Source: Pseudomonas piscis
GTDB taxonomy: Bacteria; Pseudomonadota; Gammaproteobacteria; Pseudomonadales; Pseudomonadaceae
Length of the DNA stretch: 64,000 bases
Reading direction: 5' to 3'
Assembly (NCBI RefSeq): GCF_009380155.1
Contig: NZ_WHUV01000005.1
Span: 62,001-126,000 of the forward strand
A program made the translations under genes and the position numbers. Shown here one piece after another: positions 23,024 through 34,865 of this stretch. Position 1 is the stretch's first letter; each line of letters starts with the position of its first letter. The notes below the pieces were generated by a model. The model was not told the origin of the DNA, did no database searches, and saw nothing but the letters and a program-made list of their open reading frames with translations.

Positions 23024-24886
23024 ATGCGACTGCTTTTCCCCTCCGTACTGCTCACCACCCTGTTGTTGGGCGCCACCAGTGCCCAGGCCGCTCCCGGACA
23101 CGCCATGACCGTCTATGGCGAACCGGCCAAGTATTCCCAGGGTTTCAGCCACTTCGACTACGTCGACCCTCTGGCCCCCAAAGGCGGGACCCTGCGCCGC
23201 TCGGCCATCGAGATCGGCCGCTTCGACCATGTGCTGCCCTACATCGACAAGGGCATCGGCGTGTCCCAGCTGGATGGCCTGGTGTATGCCCCCCTGGCCC
23301 AGCGCTCCCTGGACGAACCCTATACCGTCTACGGCCTGGTGGCCGAGAAGATGGAGCGCGCCGAAGACGGCCTGTGGCTGCGTTTCTACCTCAACCCCAA
23401 GGCGCGCTTCGCCGACGACACCCCCATCACCGCCGAAGACGTGCGCTACAGCTACGACCTGCTGATGACCCAGGGCAGCATGCGTTATCGCACCCAGTTC
23501 GCCGATGTCAGCGGCGTCACCGTGGAGTCGCCACGGGTGATCCGCTTCGATTTCAAGAACAGCGAGAACCGCACCCTGCCCCTGGATATCGCGACCCTGC
23601 CGGTGTTCCCCGAACACTGGTGGAAGAGTCGCGACTTCGCCGGCGGTGGCGGCTATGAAGCGCCCCTGGGCAGCGGCCCCTACCGCGTGGGCAAGGTGGA
23701 CTCGGGCAACAGTATCACCTTCATCCGCAACCCCGACTGGTGGGGCAAGGACCTGCCGGTCAGCCGCGGCCTGTACAACTTCGATCACTTCAGCGTCGAG
23801 TACTTCGGCGACATCGACGTTGCCCGCCAAGTGCTGCGCGGTGGGGCCTACGACTACAACCGCGAGTTCTCCGCCACCGGCTACTCCATCGGCTACGACA
23901 GCCCGGCCCTGAACGACGGGCGCCTGCAGAAGGCCCACCTGGCCCAGGCCGCACCGCAACCGGCCCAGGGCTATGTGTTCAACCTCGACCGCCCGGTGTT
24001 CCAGGACCGTCGCACCCGCCAGGCCCTGGCCATGCTCTGGGACTTCGAGTGGAGCAATCGGCAGATGATGCGCAACCTGTACATCCGCCAGCAGAGCTTC
24101 TTCTCCAACACCCCGCTGGCGGCCCGCAGCCTGCCGGACGCCGAGGAGTTGAAGATCCTCGAGCCATTGCGCGGGCAGATTCCCGACGAGGTCTTCACCC
24201 AGGTGTTCGAAGCGCCGAAGACCGACGGCAGCGGTGTGCTGCGCGACAAGCAATTGCAGGCCCTGGCCTTGCTGGAGCAGGCAGGCTGGAAGCCCGAGGG
24301 CGACAAGCTGGTCAATGCCCAGGGCGCCCCCCTGGCGTTCACTTTCCTGATCACCCAGGGCTCCATCGAGCGCCTGTTGCTGCCCTACAAGCGCAACCTG
24401 GCGCAGATCGGCATCACCCTAAACATCCGCCGCATCGATTCCGCGCAGTACGTCAATCGGCTGATGGCCCGCGACTACGACATGATCGTCACCGGCTACC
24501 CGGTGACCACCTCGCCCGGGCTGGAGCTGTACAACTACTTCGGATCGGCCGCGGCCAACGATCCGGGCTCGAACAACCTCATGGTGCTCAAGAACCCGGC
24601 GGTGGACACCCTGGTCAACGGCCTGGTCAAGGCCACCAGCCAGCCGCAAATGCTGCGCTACGCCCACGCCCTGGACCGGGTGCTGCAATGGAACTACTAC
24701 TGGATCGCCAACTACTACCCACCCGGCACCTCCACCGTCTGGTGGAACCGTTTCGGCAGGCCCAAGGTGCCGGCCAGCAACGACGAAGCCATCGAAACCT
24801 GGTGGGAAGTCAGCCCCACCCCACTGACCAATGACCAGATGGCCGCCGAACTCGCGCGCCGTGGCAAACCCGGAGGGCGCCCCTGA
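23024..24886 (+). CDS. yejA: YejA-type periplasmic peptide-binding protein
   Basis: Solute-binding protein of 620 residues (family 5, oligopeptide type), with a signal peptide MRLLFPSVLLTTLLLGATSAQA. Motifs typical of YejA follow: HAMTVYGEPAKYSQGFSHFD and GGTLRRSAIEIGRFDHVLPY near the mature N-terminus. It feeds peptides, and in relatives microcin C-like peptide-nucleotides, to the permease encoded next. Start ATG 23024 has AAGG seven bases upstream. The stop overlaps the yejB ATG by one base. Confidence 0.9.
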   Translation: MRLLFPSVLLTTLLLGATSAQAAPGHAMTVYGEPAKYSQGFSHFDYVDPLAPKGGTLRRSAIEIGRFDHVLPYIDKGIGVSQLDGLVYAPLAQRSLDEPYTVYGLVAEKMERAEDGLWLRFYLNPKARFADDTPITAEDVRYSYDLLMTQGSMRYRTQFADVSGVTVESPRVIRFDFKNSENRTLPLDIATLPVFPEHWWKSRDFAGGGGYEAPLGSGPYRVGKVDSGNSITFIRNPDWWGKDLPVSRGLYNFDHFSVEYFGDIDVARQVLRGGAYDYNREFSATGYSIGYDSPALNDGRLQKAHLAQAAPQPAQGYVFNLDRPVFQDRRTRQALAMLWDFEWSNRQMMRNLYIRQQSFFSNTPLAARSLPDAEELKILEPLRGQIPDEVFTQVFEAPKTDGSGVLRDKQLQALALLEQAGWKPEGDKLVNAQGAPLAFTFLITQGSIERLLLPYKRNLAQIGITLNIRRIDSAQYVNRLMARDYDMIVTGYPVTTSPGLELYNYFGSAAANDPGSNNLMVLKNPAVDTLVNGLVKATSQPQMLRYAHALDRVLQWNYYWIANYYPPGTSTVWWNRFGRPKVPASNDEAIETWWEVSPTPLTNDQMAAELARRGKPGGRP

Positions 24887-25947
24887 TGCCGGCCTACATC
24901 CTGCGGCGCTTGCTGCTGATCATCCCGACCCTGCTGATCATCCTTCTGGTGAACTTCGTCATCGTCCAGGCCGCTCCCGGCGGCCCGGTTGAGCAGGCCA
25001 TCGCCCGCTTGCAGGGCATTGGCGGCGGTGGCGTCGGTGGCTCCGCCGACGCCATGACCAGTGGCGGTTCGCGCGCCAGCCGCGGCCTGGACCCCAAGCT
25101 GATCCAGGACATCGAGAAACAGTACGGTTTCGACAAGCCGGCCCATGAACGCCTGTGGCTGATGCTCAAGAACTACGCCCAACTGGACTTCGGCAAGAGC
25201 TTCTTCCGTGGCGCCACGGTCACCGACCTGATCCTGGAAAAGATGCCCGTGACCATTTCCCTGGGGCTGTGGGCGACCCTGATCACCTATCTGGTGTCGA
25301 TCCCCTTGGGGATTCGCAAGGCGGTGCGCCATGGCAGCCACTTCGATGTCTGGAGCAGCACCGCGATCATCATCGGCTACGCCATGCCGGCCTTCCTGTT
25401 CGCCATGTTCCTGATCGTGCTGTTCGCCGGTGGCACCTCGCTGAACTGGTTCCCGGTACGCGGCCTGGTCTCGGACGACTTCGACCAGCTGAGCACCCTG
25501 GGCAAGATCGCCGACTACTTCTGGCACCTGGTGCTGCCGGTCAGCTCCCTGGTGATCGGCGGCTTCGCTACCCTGACCATCCTCACCAAGAACAGCTTCC
25601 TCAACGAAATCACCCGCCAGTACGTGGTCACCGCCCGGGCCAAGGGCCTGAGCGAACGCCGGGTGCTGTACGGCCATGTGTTTCGCAACGCCATGCTGCT
25701 GGTGGTCTCGGGCATTCCCCAGGCCTTCATCAGCGTGTTCTTCGCCGGCTCCCTGCTGATCGAGGTGATCTTCTCCCTCGATGGCCTGGGGCGCATGAGC
25801 TACGAGGCCGCGGTCTCCCGGGACTATCCGGTGGTGTTCGGCTCGCTGTTCATCTTCACCCTGTTCGGGCTCTTGATAAAACTCATCGGCGACCTGTGCT
25901 ACACCCTGGTCGACCCGCGCATCGACTTCGCCGCGAGGAACGCCTGA
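24886..25947 (+). CDS. yejB: YejB-type ABC transporter permease
   Basis: Inner-membrane permease of 353 residues with six predicted helices and the DppB/OppB-type inner-membrane-component signature. The cytoplasmic EAA-like loop is YVVTARAKGLSERRVLYGHVFRNA. The long first periplasmic loop with a Gly/Ser-rich stretch near residues 45-60 is common in YejB. One-base overlaps with yejA upstream and yejE downstream show tight translational coupling. Confidence 0.92.
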   Translation: MPAYILRRLLLIIPTLLIILLVNFVIVQAAPGGPVEQAIARLQGIGGGGVGGSADAMTSGGSRASRGLDPKLIQDIEKQYGFDKPAHERLWLMLKNYAQLDFGKSFFRGATVTDLILEKMPVTISLGLWATLITYLVSIPLGIRKAVRHGSHFDVWSSTAIIIGYAMPAFLFAMFLIVLFAGGTSLNWFPVRGLVSDDFDQLSTLGKIADYFWHLVLPVSSLVIGGFATLTILTKNSFLNEITRQYVVTARAKGLSERRVLYGHVFRNAMLLVVSGIPQAFISVFFAGSLLIEVIFSLDGLGRMSYEAAVSRDYPVVFGSLFIFTLFGLLIKLIGDLCYTLVDPRIDFAARNA

Positions 25948-26969
25948 TGCTCAAGCTCTCCCCCCTGGCGCGCCGGCGCCTGGACCGTTTCAAGCAGAAC
26001 CGCCGCGGCTGGTGGTCGCTGTGGCTGTTCATCGGCCTGTTCGTCCTGACCCTGGGCGGCGAGCTGATCGCCAACGACAAGCCGCTGGTACTGAGCTACC
26101 AGGGCTCGCTGTACTTCCCGGTGTTCAAGCGCTACACCGAGCAGGAGTTCGGCGGCCAGCTGCCGTTCCAGGCCGACTACCGCAGCGACTACGTGCAGCA
26201 GCTGATTCGCAAGGACGGCGGCTGGCTGCTGTTCCCGCCCATCCCCTTCAGCGAAGACACGCCCAACTACGACCTGACCCGACCGGCCCCCAGTCCGCCC
26301 ACGGCGACCAACTGGCTGGGCACCGACGACCAGGCCCGGGACGTCCTCGCGCGGGTGATCTACGGCGCCCGGGTGTCGATCCTGTTCGCCCTGGCCCTGA
26401 CCGCCATCAGTGCCCTGGTCGGCATCGCTGCCGGCGCACTGCAGGGCTACTACGGCGGCTGGGTCGATCTCCTGGGCCAGCGCCTGCTGGAAGTCTGGTC
26501 GGGGCTACCGGTGCTGTACCTCTTGATCATCCTGTCCGGTTTCGTCGAACCCAACTTCTGGTGGCTGCTGGGGATCATGGCGCTGTTCTCCTGGCTGGCC
26601 CTGGTGGACGTGGTACGCGCCGAATTCCTGCGTGGGCGCAACCTGGAATACGTCAAGGCCGCCAGGGCCCTGGGCCTAAGCGATCGCAAGGTGATCCTGC
26701 GGCACATCCTGCCCAACGCCATGAACGCCACCCTGAGCTACCTGCCGTTCATCCTCACCGGCGCCATCTCGACCCTCACCGCCCTGGACTTCCTCGGTTT
26801 CGGCATGCCCGCCGGCAGTGCCTCCCTGGGCGAGTTGATCGGCCAGGGCAAGCAGAACCTGCAAGCGCCATGGCTGGGGCTGACGGCGTTCTTCGCTCTG
26901 GCGCTGATCCTCTCGCTGCTGGTGTTCATCGGCGAGGCGCTGCGCGATGCCTTTGACCCCCGATCTTGA
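25947..26969 (+). CDS. yejE: YejE-type ABC transporter permease
   Basis: Inner-membrane permease of 340 residues. The N-terminal helix (WWSLWLFIGLFVLTLGGELI) is followed by a large periplasmic segment (about 45-130) and a five-helix DppC/OppC-type core. The EAA loop is YVKAARALGLSDRKVILRHI. The periplasmic insertion after helix 1, containing NWLGTDDQARDVLARV, is characteristic of YejE. It starts at ATG 25947, sharing a base with the yejB stop. Confidence 0.92.
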   Translation: MLKLSPLARRRLDRFKQNRRGWWSLWLFIGLFVLTLGGELIANDKPLVLSYQGSLYFPVFKRYTEQEFGGQLPFQADYRSDYVQQLIRKDGGWLLFPPIPFSEDTPNYDLTRPAPSPPTATNWLGTDDQARDVLARVIYGARVSILFALALTAISALVGIAAGALQGYYGGWVDLLGQRLLEVWSGLPVLYLLIILSGFVEPNFWWLLGIMALFSWLALVDVVRAEFLRGRNLEYVKAARALGLSDRKVILRHILPNAMNATLSYLPFILTGAISTLTALDFLGFGMPAGSASLGELIGQGKQNLQAPWLGLTAFFALALILSLLVFIGEALRDAFDPRS

Positions 26970-26983
26970 AGCGGACTGTAGAA

Positions 26984-28558
<1,575 letters not shown>

Positions 28559-28590
28559 ACCTCCGGCGATCTGCGGCCCTCCCCGCTCGT

Positions 28591-28690
28591 GGCCGCTGCG
28601 CGCCCATGCGCAGCCTGCGGCAGCGGCTACACCAAGCACCGCCCCCTGTAGCCGCTGCCGAGCCCGCGAGGCTGCGCCAAGGTCCGCAGG
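28591..28690. repeat. Inverted pair of extragenic repeats
   Basis: Arm 1 (28591-28631) contains GCGCAGCCTGCGGCAG and GGCTACA; arm 2 (28647-28690) is the inverted form TGTAGCCGCTGCCGAG with GAGGCTGCG. Together they make a large imperfect palindrome between yejF and the sigma-54 activator gene, like the pairs at 378-480 and 41455-41568. Confidence 0.75.
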
Positions 28691-28783
28691 AGCTTCCGGC
28701 AATCTCCAGCCACCCCTTCCCTGGTCGCGCCCGGGAGGGGATTGTCGGCATAATCGGCGCCGCCAGCCCCAGGACCCCAGCCC

Positions 28784-30202
28784 ATGAACGACAGCGAAAA
28801 CCTCAAGGACTACCAGCGTGTGCGCCAACTGGCGATCCGCTCGCTGTTCGAGATCATAGAGCAATCCAGCGAAGGCACGGTGATCGTCGACCGCGACGCC
28901 AATATCGTCTGGATGAACGAGCGCTATGCCCGGCGCTTCGGCCTGGAGTCGGCGGCGTTCGCCATCGGCAAGCCCTGCGAGAGCGTGATCCCCGGTAGCC
29001 TGCTGCGTGAAGTGGTGCGCACCGGCCGGCCGATCCTGCTGGACATGCAGGACACCCCCAAGGAACCGCTGGTGGTCATGCGCCTGCCGATCCACGACGC
29101 CGCGGGCCTGGTGATCGGCGCCATCGGTTTTGCCCTGTACGACGAGTTGCGCAGTCTCTCGCCGATGCTCAAGCGCTACCTGAGCATGCAGGAAGAACTG
29201 GCCTCCACCCGCTCGCTGCTGCGGGCCCGGCAGACCAAGTACAACTTCGCCCATTTCATCGGCACCAGCAGCGCCAGCCTGGAGGTCAAGCGTCGGGCCC
29301 GGCGCGGCGCCAGCACCGAATCGCCGGTGCTGCTGCAAGGCGAGACCGGCACCGGCAAGGAGTTGCTGGCCCAGGCCATCCACGCCGCCTCGCCACGGGC
29401 GCACAAGCCGTTCGTCAGCATCAACAGCGCGGCGATTCCCGAAGCCCTGCTGGAAGCGGAGTTCTTCGGCACCGCCCCCGGCGCCTTCACCGGCGCCGAC
29501 CGCAAGGGGCGCGCCGGCAAGCTGCAGATCGCCCAGGGCGGCAGCCTGTTCCTCGACGAAATCGGCGACATGCCGTTGCCCCTGCAGAGCAAGCTGCTGC
29601 GGGTGCTGCAGGAAAAAGAGTTCGAGCCGGTGGGCTCCAACGAGGTGATCCACAGCGACGTGCGGATCATTGCCGCCACCTCCACCGACCTGGAGGCGGC
29701 GATCAAGCGCGGCGAGTTCCGCGCCGACCTGTATTACCGCCTCAATGTGTTGCCGATCCAGGTGCCGGCCCTGCGCGAGCGCCTGGACGACCTGCCGGCG
29801 CTGAGCGAAGGCATCCTGGAAGAACTGCGCAGCCAGCACGAGCTGACACCCGAGGCCCTGGCGCTGCTGGGCCAGCACGCCTGGCCGGGGAACATCCGCG
29901 AACTGCGCAACGTGCTGGAACGGGCGGCCTTGCTCAGCGACGACTTGCTGCTCGGAGCCGGGGATATCCGCGCGGCCATCGGCAACTTCAGTGCGTTGCC
30001 GCGCGCGGCCCTCGCCGCGTCCACCGAGGCGTTGCCCCATGAAACCTTTGCCACGGCGCGCGAGCGTTTCGACCGTCAGTTGATCGAAGCGACCCTGGCG
30101 CAATGCGCCGGTAAAGTGGACCAGGCGGCCCGGCGCCTCGGCCTGGGCCGCTCGACGCTGTACAAGAAAATGGCAGCCCTGGGCATAGCCGAGTCCCAAT
30201 AA
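28784..30202 (+). CDS. Sigma-54-dependent activator of 3-hydroxybutyrate use
   Basis: Enhancer-binding protein of 472 residues. An N-terminal PAS domain (about 20-125) precedes the AAA+ domain: Walker A GETGTGKE, the sigma-54 contact loop GAFTGA, Walker B GGSLFLDEIGD and an arginine-finger region. A C-terminal Fis-type HTH (GKVDQAARRLGLGRSTLYKK) follows. It stands directly upstream of a permease, bdhA and acetoacetyl-CoA synthetase with a -24/-12 promoter between, so it very probably activates that operon. A P. aeruginosa activator with this role (PA2005/HbcR) is known; orthology is inferred from context. Confidence 0.85.
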   Translation: MNDSENLKDYQRVRQLAIRSLFEIIEQSSEGTVIVDRDANIVWMNERYARRFGLESAAFAIGKPCESVIPGSLLREVVRTGRPILLDMQDTPKEPLVVMRLPIHDAAGLVIGAIGFALYDELRSLSPMLKRYLSMQEELASTRSLLRARQTKYNFAHFIGTSSASLEVKRRARRGASTESPVLLQGETGTGKELLAQAIHAASPRAHKPFVSINSAAIPEALLEAEFFGTAPGAFTGADRKGRAGKLQIAQGGSLFLDEIGDMPLPLQSKLLRVLQEKEFEPVGSNEVIHSDVRIIAATSTDLEAAIKRGEFRADLYYRLNVLPIQVPALRERLDDLPALSEGILEELRSQHELTPEALALLGQHAWPGNIRELRNVLERAALLSDDLLLGAGDIRAAIGNFSALPRAALAASTEALPHETFATARERFDRQLIEATLAQCAGKVDQAARRLGLGRSTLYKKMAALGIAESQ

Positions 30203-30213
30203 AGAGACAAACA

Positions 30214-30227
30214 TCTCAATATTGAGA
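30214..30227. promoter_or_regulatory. Palindromic upstream activator site 1
   Basis: Perfect 14-bp palindrome TCTCAATATTGAGA, with another GAGAC half-site ten bases upstream (30204-30208). About 190 bp upstream of the -24 element, a usual enhancer distance for a sigma-54 activator. Confidence 0.6.
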
Positions 30228-30337
30228 AAAATCCATCATCTGCACCTATTACCGGCAATCGAGCCGCGACTATCTGCTACTGCATGCTTCTGCTGGAGCG
30301 AGACTTGCCCGCGATAACGCCCCGATGATCGAAAAAA

Positions 30338-30353
30338 GTCTCAAAATAGAGAC
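30338..30353. promoter_or_regulatory. Palindromic upstream activator site 2
   Basis: Inverted repeat GTCTC-AAAATA-GAGAC, sharing the TCTC/GAGA half-site with the palindrome at 30214-30227. About 65 bp upstream of the -24 element. Confidence 0.6.
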
Positions 30354-30415
30354 AAAATTCCTTATCGCCACTTAATAAATATAAAAACTTCTTATATTTC
30401 AATAGCTTGTAAAAA

Positions 30416-30430
30416 TGGCACAAAACTCGC
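30416..30430 (+). promoter_or_regulatory. Sigma-54 (-24/-12) promoter
   Basis: TGGCACAAAACTCGC: GG at 30417-30418 and GC at 30429-30430 are exactly 12 bases apart, with the full TGGCAC -24 box. It lies 57 bp before the permease ATG and downstream of two GAGA/TCTC palindromes and the activator gene. Confidence 0.78.
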
Positions 30431-30487
30431 TATAGCCCCTCTCCACACGCAGTACCCACAACAAGAACAATCCTGGAGAGACACACC

Positions 30488-31879
30488 ATGAGTGTGATCA
30501 TTGCCCTGGCAGCCCTGGCGCTGCTGATGCTGGCCGCCTACCGAGGCTACAGCGTCATCCTGTTTGCCCCCATCGCCGCCCTCGGCGCCGTCCTGCTCAC
30601 CGACCCATCCGCCGTAGCGCCTGCCTTCACCGGGGTGTTCATGGAAAAGATGGTGGGTTTCATCAAGCTGTATTTCCCGGTGTTCCTGCTGGGCGCGGTG
30701 TTCGGCAAGCTGATCGAGCTGTCGGGGTTCTCCCGCTCCATCGTCGCCGCCGCCATCCGTCTGCTGGGCACCCGCCAGGCGATGCTGGTGATCGTGCTGG
30801 TCTGCGCCCTGCTGACCTATGGCGGCGTGTCGTTGTTCGTGGTGGTGTTCGCGGTCTACCCGTTCGCCGCCGAGATGTTCCGCCAGAGCGACATCCCCAA
30901 GCGCCTGATCCCGGCGACCATCGCCCTGGGGGCGTTCTCCTTCACCATGGACGCCCTGCCCGGCACCCCGCAGATCCAGAACATCATCCCCAGCACCTTC
31001 TTCAACACCACCGCCTGGGCCGCGCCCTGGCTGGGGCTGATCGGCACCCTGTTCGTGTTCTGCGCCGGCATGCTGTTCCTCCAGCGCCAGCGCAGCAAGG
31101 CGCAAAAGGCCGGTGAAGGCTACGGCAGCGACCTGCGCAACGAACCGGAGACCGCCGCCGACCTCAAGCTGCCCAACCCCTGGGTCGCCCTGTCGCCGCT
31201 GTTGCTGGTAGGGGTCATGAACCTGCTGTTCACCCACTGGATCCCGCAGTGGTATGGCAAGACCCACAGCCTGGCCCTACCGGGCATGGCGGCGCCGGTA
31301 ACCACCGAGATCGCCAAGCTCACCGCCATCTGGGCGGTACAGGCCGCCTTGCTGGTGGGCATCCTGATGGTGCTGGCATGTGGCTTCGGTGCCATTCGCA
31401 GCAAGCTCGCCGAAGGCAGCAAGAGCGCGGTCAGCGGCGCCTTGCTGGCGGCCATGAACACGGCCTCGGAGTATGGCTTCGGCGCGGTGATCGCGTCCCT
31501 GCCGGGGTTCCTGGTACTGGCCGACTGGCTCAAGAGCATCCCCAACCCGCTGGTCAACGAGGCCATCACCGTGACCCTGCTAGCCGGTATCACCGGCTCC
31601 GCCTCGGGCGGCATGAGCATCGCCCTGGCGGCCATGTCCGAGACCTTCATCAGCGCCGCCCACGCCGCCAACATTCCCCTGGAAGTGCTGCACCGGGTGG
31701 CCGCCATGGCCAGCGGCGGCATGGACACCCTGCCCCACAACGGTGCGGTGATCACCCTGCTGGCGGTCACCGGGCTGACCCACCGCGAGGCCTACAAGGA
31801 CATTTTCTGCATTACCCTGATCAAGACCCTGGCGGTCTTCGTCGTCATCGCCACTTTCTACGCCACTGGCATCGTGTGA
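30488..31879 (+). CDS. GntP-family permease, probably for 3-hydroxybutyrate
   Basis: Very hydrophobic inner-membrane protein of 463 residues with about 12 helices. GntP-family features include YGGVSLFVVVFAVYPFA, TMDALPGTPQIQN and SGSASGGMSIALA-like segments. Family members carry gluconate, 3-hydroxybutyrate or other hydroxyacids. Position directly before bdhA and acetoacetyl-CoA synthetase points to D-3-hydroxybutyrate uptake. CTGGAGAG precedes ATG 30488. Expression should depend on the sigma-54 promoter at 30416-30430. Confidence 0.88.
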   Translation: MSVIIALAALALLMLAAYRGYSVILFAPIAALGAVLLTDPSAVAPAFTGVFMEKMVGFIKLYFPVFLLGAVFGKLIELSGFSRSIVAAAIRLLGTRQAMLVIVLVCALLTYGGVSLFVVVFAVYPFAAEMFRQSDIPKRLIPATIALGAFSFTMDALPGTPQIQNIIPSTFFNTTAWAAPWLGLIGTLFVFCAGMLFLQRQRSKAQKAGEGYGSDLRNEPETAADLKLPNPWVALSPLLLVGVMNLLFTHWIPQWYGKTHSLALPGMAAPVTTEIAKLTAIWAVQAALLVGILMVLACGFGAIRSKLAEGSKSAVSGALLAAMNTASEYGFGAVIASLPGFLVLADWLKSIPNPLVNEAITVTLLAGITGSASGGMSIALAAMSETFISAAHAANIPLEVLHRVAAMASGGMDTLPHNGAVITLLAVTGLTHREAYKDIFCITLIKTLAVFVVIATFYATGIV

Positions 31880-31886
31880 GGTATTC

Positions 31887-32660
31887 ATGACCACTCTTTC
31901 TGGCAAGACCGCCCTGGTCACCGGCTCCACCAGCGGTATCGGCCTGGGCATCGCCCAGGTCCTGGCCCGGGCCGGAGCCAACCTGATTCTCAATGGCTTC
32001 GGCGACGCCTCACCCGTCATCGCCGAGCTGAAGCAACTGGGGGTCAAGGTCGGCCACCACCCGGCGGACGTCAGCGACCCGGCGCAGATCGCCGAGATGT
32101 TCGCCTATGCCGAACGCGAGTTCGGTGGCGTCGACATCCTGGTGAACAACGCCGGCATCCAACACGTGGCCACCGTCGAGGAGTTCCCGGTGGAGCGCTG
32201 GGACGCGATCATCGCCATCAACCTGTCGGCGGTGTTCCACAGCACCCGCCTGGGGCTGGCGGGTATGCGCGCCAAGGGCTGGGGGCGGATCGTCAACGTC
32301 GCCTCGGTGCACGGCCAGGTGGGGTCGGTGGGCAAGGCCGCCTATGTCGCGGCCAAGCACGGGGTGATCGGCCTGACCAAGGTGGTGGGCCTGGAGACCG
32401 CCACCAGCAACGTCACCTGCAACGCCATCTGCCCGGGCTGGGTGCTGACCCCGCTGGTGCAGAAGCAGATCGACGACCGCGCGGCCAGCGGCATCGACCC
32501 GCAACAGGCGCGCCACGACCTGCTGGCGGAAAAACAACCCTCCCTGGAGTTCGTCACCCCGGCGCAGCTGGGCGAGCTGGTGCTATTTTTGTGCAGTGAT
32601 GCCGCAGCCCAGGTCCGCGGCGCGGCCTGGAACATCGATGGCGGCTGGCTGGCGCAATAA
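31887..32660 (+). CDS. bdhA: D-3-hydroxybutyrate dehydrogenase
   Basis: Short-chain dehydrogenase of 257 residues oxidising D-3-hydroxybutyrate to acetoacetate with NAD+. The cofactor motif is TGSTSGIG (12-19), NNAG at 87-90, and the catalytic residues are S140, Y153 and K157 (YVAAK). The C-terminal CNAICPGWVLTPLVQKQI is typical of bacterial hydroxybutyrate dehydrogenases. It is 7 bp after the permease gene and followed by acetoacetyl-CoA synthetase. Confidence 0.93.
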   Translation: MTTLSGKTALVTGSTSGIGLGIAQVLARAGANLILNGFGDASPVIAELKQLGVKVGHHPADVSDPAQIAEMFAYAEREFGGVDILVNNAGIQHVATVEEFPVERWDAIIAINLSAVFHSTRLGLAGMRAKGWGRIVNVASVHGQVGSVGKAAYVAAKHGVIGLTKVVGLETATSNVTCNAICPGWVLTPLVQKQIDDRAASGIDPQQARHDLLAEKQPSLEFVTPAQLGELVLFLCSDAAAQVRGAAWNIDGGWLAQ

Positions 32661-32730
32661 CGGAGCGACAAGCTGTAAGTGGTGAGCCGCAAGCAACAGC
32701 AGATCAAAAGAACAACAAGAGAGCCCTTGC

Positions 32731-34686
<1,956 letters not shown>

Positions 34687-34865
34687 TACACCCCGCCGGC
34701 CGCTCCTGCGGGCGCTGCGCGATACCCGGCGCTGGTCATCCAGCGCCAAAGCGGGTGAAAATGACCATGCCAGAACCGCCTACACTCCATCCGTTTGCAT
34801 AGGCAGCACGACTTCACAGGCTGTCGGTCATTGCGCAATACCGCTGCACCCAGGACTCCCCCGAT

